From positions 62,001 through 126,000 of the forward strand of contig CALXQR010000004.1 of the NCBI GenBank assembly GCA_944390675.1: a DNA stretch of 64,000 nucleotides, given 5' to 3'. Source of the DNA: an uncultured Burkholderiaceae bacterium (lineage in GTDB: Bacteria > Pseudomonadota > Gammaproteobacteria > Burkholderiales > Burkholderiaceae_F). How positions within the stretch are numbered: position 1 is the stretch's first letter; every line of letters begins with the position of its first letter. Positions 51,044-59,109 of the stretch are shown here, one piece after another. A model generated the notes under the pieces. That model did no database searches and was not told the DNA's origin. It was given only the letters and a program-made list of their open reading frames with translations. The position numbers and the translations under genes are program-made.

Positions 51044-52978
51044 TCAGATTTTCTTAAGAAAGATTGCCCCCAGAGAAGTCTTGGTTTTCACGTGACCGGT
51101 GAGCGTCATTTCGCACTTTTTGCAGTCAAAGGTTGCGCGATAGGTATTCGGGCCTGACTTCAAAATGAGGGGATCGGGCCGATAGCGATCTTTTAGCGTT
51201 GGATCGGCTTTCACTTTCTCGATATTGTCTTTCAGACAAAGCCCCAAGGCGTAGCGCACACAGTGTTTGGTGAGCATAAGCGGCACATCGCGCGTGACGC
51301 TTCCGGTCTCAAGCGCGGGTTCTGTGATAGGCGCGCCGTGCCTGGTGTAAAAATCAACCGCAGCGCTGTTCAGAACATTGGCTCGGTAGTCCGTGGGATC
51401 CGGATAGGGGAGGTTTTCATCAATTTTTTCTTGCGGCAGGCGTTTGAAATGCGCTTTGCGATTCGCTTCAAGCGCATCAAGCGCGACACGTCTCATTTGA
51501 TTGACAATGCTTGCCGGTGCAAAAAAGTCCTCGCCTCGGATTTCAATGTCCGTCACCTCAAAATCGGTTTCGCCCGTTTTGCGGATGTTTTTTTCGATAT
51601 TGGCGCGGTTGCGTTGGATATCGGCAGCCTTTTGTAGACTTTCGGGTTTTGCGAAAGCTTTGCCTTCATTGCCTCTGGCGTCAGAGAGCGTGAGCGAAAA
51701 GCCGCGATCGGCTGCTTCCCAAAGCGCCCGCACAGCAATTACGCGTCGGGCGGTGGGTTTGGAGAGCGCATCATCCCACGCTTGGTCACGGTTGCGGTAA
51801 AGGACAACGCCCGGAGCGAGTTGAGGATGTTTTTTGAATATGGGGCGATCACGAAGCGTCAGGCGCCAGCGGCCGGGCTCTAATTCTTCAGCACGGTTAA
51901 CGGCAAAGCCCATGAGGGTTTTCTCACGCGTGAGGTACGTCAGGCCGTCAGCGTTGTGAAGGGGGTCAGTGCTCGCAACGATCAAAGCGTCCGGTGTGAT
52001 GCTTACGATTTTTCCGATTCTCTCGCCGGTATTTTTCGGCGTTTCAAAGACGGCCATGTCGTGGTGACGTCCGCAGGTAAAGTAATCGGTAAAACCGCGA
52101 TTGAAGGATTTCTGCGGATTGGGGGTAAAGCTCACACGGCTTATGCCGTCGCTTGAACGCGTAAATTCAGGCCGTCTTGCGAGAATTTCATCAATCTTTG
52201 CGCGGTAGTGCGCCGTGATGTTTTTCACGTAATCGGCGTCTTTCAAACGCCCTTCGATCTTGAAGCTTCTGACACCTGCGTCAATCAGAGCCTCAAGGTT
52301 TTCAGTTTGGTTATTGTCTTTTAAGGAGAGCACGTGCCGGTCGGCGATAAGCTCTCGTCCGTCTTCGGTGTAGACGCTGTAGGGCAGGCGGCAAAGCTGA
52401 GCACAGGCGCCGCGGTTGGCGCTGCGGCCCGTTGCCGCAAAGCTTGCGTAACATTGCCCGGAGTAGCTCACACAAAGCGCGCCGTGGATAAAAAACTCAA
52501 TGCGAGCTCTTTGAAGAGCATCATAAGAGCGCTTGATTTCTTCCAAACTCATCTCGCGCGCAAGCACCACTTGAGAAAAGCCCACGCTTTCTAAAAAGCG
52601 CGCTTTCTCAGGCGTTCTCACGTCGCATTGGGTAGAGGCATGAAGCTGAATGGGGGGAAGGTCGCTTGACAAAATCCCCATGTCCTGAACGATCAACGCG
52701 TCGACTCCGTTTTCATACGCGCGCCAAGCCAGACGCACGGCGTCTTTGAGCTCTTCATCGTTCACAATGGTGTTTAGCGTCATGTAGACGCGGGCATTGA
52801 AGCGGTGCGCGAAATCGGTGAGCTTTTTAATGTCATCGAAGGCGTTGGACGCTTCCACTCGAGCTCCGAAACCGGGCCCGCCGATATAGACGGCATCGGC
52901 TCCATGCAAAATCGCTTCGATGCCGACTTCGGCATTTTTAGCGGGAGCCAATAACTCAAGTTCCATTGATTTTGTCAC
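51044..52978 (-). CDS. rlhA: U32-family 23S rRNA hydroxylation protein RlhA
   Basis: The 644-residue protein is close in length and sequence to E. coli RlhA/YdcP (653 residues), needed for 5-hydroxycytidine at 23S rRNA position 2501. Markers are ELLAPAKNAEVGIEAILHGA, VYIGGPGFGAR, VDALIVQDMGI and LHASTQCDVRTPEKARFLE, the U32 cysteine motif GQCYASFAATGRSANRGACAQ, and the C-terminal DUF3656 region with TKHCVRYALGLC and DCKKCEMTLTG. Cysteines probably hold an iron-sulfur cluster. GTG at 52978 overlaps the ankyrin gene stop by 4 bp; ATG at 52966 is the alternative. Confidence 0.92.
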   Translation of the reverse strand: MTKSMELELLAPAKNAEVGIEAILHGADAVYIGGPGFGARVEASNAFDDIKKLTDFAHRFNARVYMTLNTIVNDEELKDAVRLAWRAYENGVDALIVQDMGILSSDLPPIQLHASTQCDVRTPEKARFLESVGFSQVVLAREMSLEEIKRSYDALQRARIEFFIHGALCVSYSGQCYASFAATGRSANRGACAQLCRLPYSVYTEDGRELIADRHVLSLKDNNQTENLEALIDAGVRSFKIEGRLKDADYVKNITAHYRAKIDEILARRPEFTRSSDGISRVSFTPNPQKSFNRGFTDYFTCGRHHDMAVFETPKNTGERIGKIVSITPDALIVASTDPLHNADGLTYLTREKTLMGFAVNRAEELEPGRWRLTLRDRPIFKKHPQLAPGVVLYRNRDQAWDDALSKPTARRVIAVRALWEAADRGFSLTLSDARGNEGKAFAKPESLQKAADIQRNRANIEKNIRKTGETDFEVTDIEIRGEDFFAPASIVNQMRRVALDALEANRKAHFKRLPQEKIDENLPYPDPTDYRANVLNSAAVDFYTRHGAPITEPALETGSVTRDVPLMLTKHCVRYALGLCLKDNIEKVKADPTLKDRYRPDPLILKSGPNTYRATFDCKKCEMTLTGHVKTKTSLGAIFLKKI

Positions 52979-53739
52979 GGATTGCCTCCGGGGGCGGTCT
53001 GAATGGGAAGAGTGTCAGCGGGCGCGGAGGGCTCTTCGGATTCTGTTGATTCAGAAGTAGGCACTTCAGGCGGCGGCCAGGGGGCGCAGGAAGCAATTTC
53101 AAGCTTCTTTGCCATAGCGCTGTCGCCGCGTTTTTTAGCAATGGCAGAAGGGCTGATGCCTTGGTCGTTGCAAAGCGTTTTATCGGCGCCGGCTTCTAAA
53201 AGCGCATCAACGGTGGGCGTGGCAATAATGCGCGCGGCCATGTAAAGAGGCGTGACCCCGCGCCGGGTGCGCGCGTTGACATCCGCGCCTTTCTTAATCA
53301 AAAAGCGAGTCATTTCGGTTTGACCGGTGCTTGCCGCGTAGTGAAGAGCAGTCCAGCCATAATCAGCTGTGACGGAAGCGCCCATGCCGATTAATTTTTC
53401 GGCCAATTCCTGATCACCTTTGATGGCGGCGAGCATGAGCGGCGTCTCGCCTCTCAAGTTAGGGACTTTGACGTTGATTTTGAAACTTTTGAGCAGCACC
53501 TGATTGGTGCTTACCTTCGCATCGGTTCGGATCGCGAAAACAAGCGGCGTGTCACCGTTGGGCAGATAAAAATTGGGGTCGTAGGCGAGCTCGCGAAGCA
53601 TGTAGGCAACCTTTGCGGCATCGTCTCGGGCGATTGCATCTTCGAGCTGCTTAGCAAGGGGCACGTTGGGCGCGACGCTTTGAGCGCCTGCGGCAAGACT
53701 CGTGGCTAACAAAAGAGCGGCGACACTATTTTTAATCAT
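52975..53739 (-). CDS. secreted ankyrin-repeat protein
   Basis: This is a 254-residue protein with a signal peptide (MIKNSVAALLLATSLAAGAQ) and about five ankyrin repeats from residue 30 to 205; the clearest read NGDTPLVFAIRTDA, RGETPLMLAAIKGDQELAEK, YGWTALHYAASTGQTEMTRF and RGVTPLYMAARIIATPTVDA. A proline-, Ser- and Glu-rich tail follows. A periplasmic protein-binding role is likely. It lies between tatD and rlhA with overlaps of 8 and 4 bp, so all three are translated together. Repeat proteins often sit in such operons without known partners. Confidence 0.88.
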   Translation of the reverse strand: MIKNSVAALLLATSLAAGAQSVAPNVPLAKQLEDAIARDDAAKVAYMLRELAYDPNFYLPNGDTPLVFAIRTDAKVSTNQVLLKSFKINVKVPNLRGETPLMLAAIKGDQELAEKLIGMGASVTADYGWTALHYAASTGQTEMTRFLIKKGADVNARTRRGVTPLYMAARIIATPTVDALLEAGADKTLCNDQGISPSAIAKKRGDSAMAKKLEIASCAPWPPPEVPTSESTESEEPSAPADTLPIQTAPGGNP

Positions 53740-54505
53740 TTTTTATTCCAAAAAAGCGATTGGCATTTTGCATTGTAACGCGGGCGATTTCCTCGACAGT
53801 TGTCCCTCTCAGATCGGCTAAAAACTGAGCCACATGCGGAACAAAGGCGGGTTCATTGCGCTTGCCGCGCAGCGGAACGGGCGCAAGGTACGGACTGTCG
53901 GTTTCAATAAAGATACGGTCTTCTGGGGCTTTTTTAGCCACTTCTTGAATATCAAGCGCCGTGCGGAAGGTGACGATGCCCGAAAAAGAGAGAAAACCGC
54001 CCATATCGAGCGCGCGGCGGGCAAAGTCCCAGTCGCCGCAGAAGCAGTGAAGCACAAAGCCGCAACGATCGGCATGGTTTTCTTTCAGGATGGCGATCGT
54101 GTCATCCTGCGCTTCGCGCGAATGGATAATAAGAGGCTTATTGATCAGATTGGCCGCTTCAATGTGCGTGGCAAAGCGCTTTCTTTGCCAATCAAGCGGC
54201 TCATGGCAGTAATGGTAGTCGAGCCCGGTTTCGCCCACGGCGACCATTTTGGGGCGGCTCACGATCTTTGCGATTTCCTCTGCAGTCAAATCAGGGAGTT
54301 CTTCATCCTGGGGGCTCACGGCAAAGGCTGTATAAATTCCGGCGTTTTCACGGGAAAGCGCAGCAACGGCGTCAAGTTCCGCCACTTCGGTGGCGACGAC
54401 GACCGATTGCGTGACCTGAGCCTCTCGCATACGTTTGACAACGTCCTCGCGGTCGTTATCAAACTGCGGCATGTGAATGTGGCAATGCGTATCAAAAAAC
54501 ATCAT
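53732..54505 (-). CDS. TatD-family metal-dependent hydrolase (DNase)
   Basis: This 257-residue TIM-barrel hydrolase has metal ligands in MFFDTHCHIHMPQF (residues 2-15), VAVGETGLDYHY, LIIHSREAQDDTI, FVLHCFCGDWDFA and FIETDSPYLAP. TatD proteins have 3'-5' exonuclease activity linked to DNA repair and oxidative stress. It is first in the tatD-ankyrin-rlhA operon. It could equally be the YcfH or YjjV paralogue, so no symbol is assigned. Confidence 0.93.
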   Translation of the reverse strand: MMFFDTHCHIHMPQFDNDREDVVKRMREAQVTQSVVVATEVAELDAVAALSRENAGIYTAFAVSPQDEELPDLTAEEIAKIVSRPKMVAVGETGLDYHYCHEPLDWQRKRFATHIEAANLINKPLIIHSREAQDDTIAILKENHADRCGFVLHCFCGDWDFARRALDMGGFLSFSGIVTFRTALDIQEVAKKAPEDRIFIETDSPYLAPVPLRGKRNEPAFVPHVAQFLADLRGTTVEEIARVTMQNANRFFGIKND

Positions 54506-54516
54506 TTTTTTAATTA

Positions 54517-54540
54517 AAGGGGGCCGATTGTTCGGCCCCG
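54517..54540 (-). terminator. terminator of the first acyl-CoA synthetase gene
   Basis: The stem GGGGCCGA/TCGGCCCC with a four-base loop is followed on the minus strand by CTTTAATT. The T-tract is weak. Confidence 0.6.
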
Positions 54541-54564
54541 GTGCGGTACGTAATGTTCAAACGA

Positions 54565-56397
54565 TTAACGCTTGCGCGGCGATTCGTAAAGCTCTTCAAT
54601 TTCTTTAGCGAAACGCTCGGCGATCTGACGGCGGCGCAGTTTCATCGTGGGTGTTAAAAGTCCGTCTTCTGCTGTCCAGTGCTTGCGCAGAATGTAGACA
54701 TTGCGCGGCACGCCGTATTGCGGGAAGTGGCGTGCGGCAAGGCGCACGCGTTTGACCACTTTGGCGCGAAGATCGCGGCAGCGGTTAAGTGCGGGGCTGT
54801 CGGGCGTGATGCCCACTTCCTGGCAAAGAAGCTTAAAGAGCATATCGTTGACGACAACAAGCGCCGTGATGTAGGGACGGCCTTCGCCCACCACCATCAC
54901 TTGTTCGAAAAGGTGATCTTCTTGAATCGCAAATTCAATGTCAACCGGGCAGATCTTTTCACCCGTGCTCGTGACGATGATTTCTTTGATGCGGCCCTTG
55001 ATTTTGACACGGCCCCCATCGCTTAAGTCCACTTGGTCGCCGGTTCTGAGCCAACCGTCTTCGGTAAACGTTTCAGCAGTTTCTTTGGGCAGATTCCAGT
55101 AACCCTTCATCATGCTGGGCCCGTAGACCTGAAGTTCTTCATTTTCGCCCGCGCGCACTTGGCAGCGGGCAAGCGGCAGGCCGACCGTTGCCGGGTGGTT
55201 GCCCGTCATCCCGTTCATGCTGATCACCGGACTGTATTCAGTGAGACCGTAGGCCTGACGGATATTGAGTCCCATCGCGCAGAAGAATTTCGCGACCATG
55301 CCGTTTAAGGCGGCACCACCGCTCACAATGTACTTAAAGCGGGGACCGAAGAGTTCGCGCACGGGCTGGGCAACCTGATCAAAATAAAGCGCTTTGATGA
55401 CGGCGTCCATTTCGGGCAACCCGTCATTTTCAAGCGGCAGATCGTTTTCGCGGCAAAAATCACGCCAGCCTGCGGCCACCACGCGGTCAGCCATTTCCTG
55501 AGCCGAAGCTCCTTCGCGGGCGTACTTGGCCTGAATCTTGGCGTAGAACTGCTCAAGAATTCTCGGCACCGAGCACATTAACGTGGGGTGGATGTCATTG
55601 AAGTCTTCAGCCAACTGCATCGGTCCTCGGCTGAATACAAGCGTGGCGCCGTGGGCCACACAGTTGTAGTACGTGGCCGTGCGTTCAAATGTGTGAGAAA
55701 GCGGCAGGTACGACAAAAAGAGATCATCGTCGTCCAAAGGCATTTGTTTGGCGATGTCCTGGACATTGGAGAGCACCGCTTTGTGCGTGAGCATGACGCC
55801 CTTGGGGCGGCCGGTGGTGCCGGAAGTGTAGACAATCGCGGCAAGATCATCTTCGGCGGGGCCTTCAGGCAGCTCGGATTCTTTCACATCTTTGCCTGCC
55901 TCAAGCCACTTGTTCACGCCGCAATAACGCGTTTTGCCGCTAACGCCCTCTTCCTCTTCGGTCGTGAAAACCACTTGTTCGAGCGTGGGAACCGGTGTGT
56001 CGGAATTGAAAATGGCATTCCAACGCGCCTTGGTGGTTGTCACGAGAAAGCGGCAGCCGCTATCACTCATGATGTAGGCGGCTGATTCCGGCGTGTCAAT
56101 CGCGTGAAGGGGAACAGGCACAAGGGCGTTTGCAAGCGCGGCTTGGTCAAAGGTGAGGGCGTCGAGCGAATTGATCAAAAGCATCGCCACGCGATCACCT
56201 CGGTTGAAATTCATGGCAGCCAGCGCCTTGCGCCACTTCATTACGCGTTCGCCAAACTCACGCCAAGAGACGCTTGTCCATTTTTCCTGCTCGTAGTCGT
56301 AGTACCGGTAACCTTCCTTTTCAGGCTTGGTTTGAAGGGTGTGCACGAGCATCTCAGGCAGCGTTTTGAAGTCATCAATGTATGTATGGCCGACCAT
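54565..56397 (-). CDS. AMP-dependent long-chain acyl-CoA synthetase (copy 1)
   Basis: This 610-residue ANL-superfamily ligase activates fatty acids to acyl-CoA via acyl-AMP. Signatures in order: the P-loop IVYTSGTTGRPKGVMLTHKA (near residue 190), LPLSHTFERTATYYN, VSGGAALNGMVAKFF, the adenine site AYGLTEYSPVISMN, the hinge GWLRTGDQVDLSDGGRVKIK and the following GRIKEIIVTSTGEKICPVD. This longer, FAA/LACS-like subtype (TGEK near the C-terminal Lys region) is membrane-associated. A homologous gene lies upstream with an intervening terminator. No beta-oxidation genes are nearby, so it may serve lipid remodelling or uptake. Confidence 0.92.
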   Translation of the reverse strand: MVGHTYIDDFKTLPEMLVHTLQTKPEKEGYRYYDYEQEKWTSVSWREFGERVMKWRKALAAMNFNRGDRVAMLLINSLDALTFDQAALANALVPVPLHAIDTPESAAYIMSDSGCRFLVTTTKARWNAIFNSDTPVPTLEQVVFTTEEEEGVSGKTRYCGVNKWLEAGKDVKESELPEGPAEDDLAAIVYTSGTTGRPKGVMLTHKAVLSNVQDIAKQMPLDDDDLFLSYLPLSHTFERTATYYNCVAHGATLVFSRGPMQLAEDFNDIHPTLMCSVPRILEQFYAKIQAKYAREGASAQEMADRVVAAGWRDFCRENDLPLENDGLPEMDAVIKALYFDQVAQPVRELFGPRFKYIVSGGAALNGMVAKFFCAMGLNIRQAYGLTEYSPVISMNGMTGNHPATVGLPLARCQVRAGENEELQVYGPSMMKGYWNLPKETAETFTEDGWLRTGDQVDLSDGGRVKIKGRIKEIIVTSTGEKICPVDIEFAIQEDHLFEQVMVVGEGRPYITALVVVNDMLFKLLCQEVGITPDSPALNRCRDLRAKVVKRVRLAARHFPQYGVPRNVYILRKHWTAEDGLLTPTMKLRRRQIAERFAKEIEELYESPRKR

Positions 56398-56500
56398 TTT
56401 GATTGTCTTTACTTTAAGTTTTTTCTAACCGATCCATTTTATCAGGATTGATCGCGGAAATTAGATCAAAAAATCGCTAATTTGAAACTGAATGTGCAAA

Positions 56501-56530
56501 CAAAAAGCAGAGGTTTTGAGGCCTCTGCTT
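56501..56530 (-). terminator. terminator of the second acyl-CoA synthetase gene
   Basis: The stem AAGCAGAGG/CCTCTGCTT is followed on the minus strand by TTTTTG, 23 bp past the stop of the upstream gene (56553). Confidence 0.82.
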
Positions 56531-56552
56531 GCGCTGTGAAGGAGGTTTTGCC

Positions 56553-58400
56553 TTAAGCGGCGTGCGTTTCGTAGAGCTTGGTGATTTCGTCCTGATAGCG
56601 GGCTTTAATCACGCGGCGCTTGATTTTGAGCGTCGGCGTAAGCATCCCGTTATCAATCGTCCAGGCCATCAGAGTCGGAATCACGGCGCGAGGCACTCCA
56701 TACTGCGGGAAGCCGCGCGTAAGTTTCTTCACACGGCGCACAAGTGTTTGCTGCAGAGCCTTGGCTTCAAGCGATTTCGGATCGTCGGGATCCAAATTTA
56801 ACTCGCGTGCAAGCGCTTTCCACTGATCGGGATCAAGCACTGCGATCACGCTGATGTAGGGGAGGTCTTCGCCCACAGCCATCACTTGAGAAAAGAGCGG
56901 ATCGTTTTCGATTGCCATTTCAAGATCTGCGGGCGGAATCTTCTCGCCTGTGCTCGTGACGATGATCTCTTTAATGCGTCCCTTAATGCGCACCTGCCCG
57001 GAGGGGAGGATGTCGGCCTGATCGCCCGTTCTGAGCCAGCCGTCTTCGGTAAAGATTTCGGCGGTGGCGTCGGGCCGCTTCCAGTAACCCTTCATGACGC
57101 ACGGGCCTTTGACTTGAAGTTCGTCATTGTCACCCAAACGAAGTTCTATGTTAGGAAGCGGCGCGCCAACCGTGGACGGATCGTTGTGATGTTCTTTATT
57201 GACGGTCAGAATAGGGCTCGTTTCGGTCATCCCGTAGCCTTGGTAAATCGTAATGCCCAGACCGATAAAAGTGCGGGCAACGTTTTGGTTCAAAGCGGCG
57301 CCCCCTGAGATGAACGCATGGGGTTTGACGCCTCCAAAGACATCACGAAGGGTAGAGCCTACTTTTTCATCAAGCCAGTCGCCCACAAGACCGTCCAAGA
57401 ATTCGCGCCAAGAGTGTTCAACCGTCAGACCGTTTTCTTTGCAAAAACGCCGCCAGCCCACTTCAACGGCCCAATTAAAGACGTAGCGTGTGAGGGCGCC
57501 TTTCTTTGCAAGCTTTTCGGTGAGTTTCGCATAAACCCGCTCGTAGATTCTCGGCACCGACATCATGATGGTGGGCTTGACGTAGTGCAGATCGTCAATG
57601 ATTTGCAGGATGTTGCGGTTAAAGTAGATTTGATTGCCCATGCCCATCGCTAGGTAGTAGCTTGTGGTGCGCTCAAAGGTGTGCGACAAGGGCAGGAAAG
57701 AAAACCACGTGTCATCGGGATTGGGACGAATATTGCCCATCACGCCTTTGGCGTTTTCCAAAATGTTCTCATGCGTGAGCATCACGCCTTTTGGGCGGCC
57801 GGTGGTGCCGGAGGTGTAAACAAGCGCGGCTAAACCCGCCGGGTCAATCTTAATGTCTGGAATAGGAACATTTTCCGCGGCATCGAGCCAATCAGCCAAG
57901 GCGCAGACATTGACGCCTTGGTTATTGACCTGATCGTCTTCGGGCACTTCGTCATCGGTGATGATGACCGCCTTTAAATTGGGAAGCGTGTCGGCCTGAC
58001 GGATGCCTTTCCATTTGAGGTACTTGGCTGTCACCAGCACGCGCGCTTCACTGTCATTTAAGATGAAGGCGCTCGAGCCCGGAGTGTCCACAGCATGCAA
58101 AGGAACGGGAACTAAGCCGCAGGCCAAGGCCGCCTGGTCAAAACAAATCGCGTCAATGCAGTTGGGCAAAAGCATTGCCACACGGGATCCCGCTTCAAGA
58201 TTAAGTTTGACAAAGGAGCGGCGCCAGCGCTGCACTCTCTCATAAAGCTCACGGTAGGTGAGTGTTTTCCAGCTCTTTTCGGCCGAAATATATTGCGTGA
58301 GAGCGGGGAGATCGTCGTGGCGGCCCAAATGATGGGTCAAAACTTCGGGAAGCGTTTGGATTTTCAGGAAATCTTCGTAACGCGATTGTGTGGTTTCCAT
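56553..58400 (-). CDS. AMP-dependent long-chain acyl-CoA synthetase (copy 2)
   Basis: The 615-residue paralogue of the neighbouring ligase has the same motif order: LVYTSGTTGRPKGVMLTHEN, FLPLSHTFERTTSYYLAMGM, FISGGAALNQNVARTFIGLG, YQGYGMTETSPILTVNKEHH, GWLRTGDQADILPSGQVRIK and the following GRIKEIIVTSTGEKIPPAD. The two proteins are alike over their whole length but differ in the region between the P-loop and the adenine site, which shapes the acyl pocket, so they may prefer different chains. Each has its own terminator. A long A/T-rich region lies upstream. Confidence 0.92.
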   Translation of the reverse strand: METTQSRYEDFLKIQTLPEVLTHHLGRHDDLPALTQYISAEKSWKTLTYRELYERVQRWRRSFVKLNLEAGSRVAMLLPNCIDAICFDQAALACGLVPVPLHAVDTPGSSAFILNDSEARVLVTAKYLKWKGIRQADTLPNLKAVIITDDEVPEDDQVNNQGVNVCALADWLDAAENVPIPDIKIDPAGLAALVYTSGTTGRPKGVMLTHENILENAKGVMGNIRPNPDDTWFSFLPLSHTFERTTSYYLAMGMGNQIYFNRNILQIIDDLHYVKPTIMMSVPRIYERVYAKLTEKLAKKGALTRYVFNWAVEVGWRRFCKENGLTVEHSWREFLDGLVGDWLDEKVGSTLRDVFGGVKPHAFISGGAALNQNVARTFIGLGITIYQGYGMTETSPILTVNKEHHNDPSTVGAPLPNIELRLGDNDELQVKGPCVMKGYWKRPDATAEIFTEDGWLRTGDQADILPSGQVRIKGRIKEIIVTSTGEKIPPADLEMAIENDPLFSQVMAVGEDLPYISVIAVLDPDQWKALARELNLDPDDPKSLEAKALQQTLVRRVKKLTRGFPQYGVPRAVIPTLMAWTIDNGMLTPTLKIKRRVIKARYQDEITKLYETHAA

Positions 58401-58606
58401 GACTGTCTTACACGATTTCTTTTAATAATGATTAGGTAAGAATACTGGGATTTGTACTTAATGTTAAGACAATCATCCGAACGGATTACCTTTTCTAGAA
58501 CTTATTACGAATCAGAGATTAGAGAAATTTTTCAATTTTTCTGAGTAAAACTAACTAATTTAATATTCAAAAATAGGTGAAAAGACCTAAAAAATGCAAA
58601 AATTAT

Positions 58607-58681
58607 TCATAAAAAACAAATACATGGTCTTGCAAAAGAGAACCTATCCGATAAAATGAACAACAGATTTTCCATAAGCAT
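58607..58681 (-). CDS. candidate 24-residue peptide opposite a small RNA
   Basis: A very short frame has a good ribosome site, AGGAG at 58691-58687, five bases before ATG at 58681, and codes for 24 residues with a hydrophobic start (MLMENLLFIL) and a Cys-containing end. It may be chance. It is listed because a plus-strand RNA (58664-58795) covers its start and ribosome site, the same geometry as the 14174-14356 locus. Confidence 0.3.
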   Translation of the reverse strand: MLMENLLFILSDRFSFARPCICFL

Positions 58682-58795
58682 GTAAGCTCCTCAATCCTGT
58701 AAGAGCGAATTCAAGGCCTGGTCAGTTTTGAAAATCCTCTTACCATGCTTAAAAAAGGTTATCGAAGTGCGGCAAAAACTTCGGTAACCTTTTTG
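58664..58795 (+). ncRNA. candidate small RNA with sigma-70 promoter and terminator
   Basis: The promoter TTGCAA (58630-58635), 16 bp, TAAAAT (58652-58657) predicts a start near 58664. The RNA folds by AAGCATG-TAAG (58676-58686) pairing with CTTA-C-CATGCTT (58739-58750, one bulged C). It ends in a 17-bp hairpin (58752-58768 with 58778-58794) whose right arm finishes in TTTTT. I do not recognise the family. Downstream to nrdD there are another 300 bp of A/T-rich DNA with a hairpin AATGAATA/TATTCATT near 58936-58968. Confidence 0.5.
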
Positions 58796-58891
58796 CTATA
58801 CGAGCTGATTTTCAGCAACTCATTCTTTTTCTTAACAAAATAAAAAATCAAGTCTTTTTCTACCAGTAATAGTTTTGAAAAAACCGTAAAA

Positions 58892-58907
58892 ACACTAAAT
58901 GTTGTGT
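58892..58907 (+). promoter_or_regulatory. NrdR-box-like site upstream of nrdD
   Basis: The 16-bp near-palindrome ACACTAAATGTTGTGT fits the NrdR box pattern (ACAC, A/T-rich core, GTGT). NrdR boxes normally occur in pairs about 31 bp apart; I see only this one clear copy, with a weaker CCAAAATATTGTGG at 58984-58997. NrdR represses ribonucleotide reductase genes in response to ATP/dATP. It is 203 bp upstream of the nrdD start. Confidence 0.5.
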
Positions 58908-59109
58908 AATAGGGAAAACCCGTAAATTAAGCCCGAATGAATAATAATCAGCCAAATGCTATTCATTTGCAGTGAGGCGTTTTCCAAAATATTGTGGCCT
59001 CAAAAAAATGCCTAAAAATTAAGCAAAAAAAGCAAACCATCTTCGATAGAGTAATTGCATCCGGATCGCTCGTGTTGTGTTGAGCGATCTGCCTTTTGGA
59101 GTACCCTCG

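Noticed and set aside
58401-59109. FNR-type site (TTGAT-N4-ATCAA) expected before an anaerobic reductase
   Set aside because: I looked on both strands and found no convincing match; only the NrdR-like box stands out.
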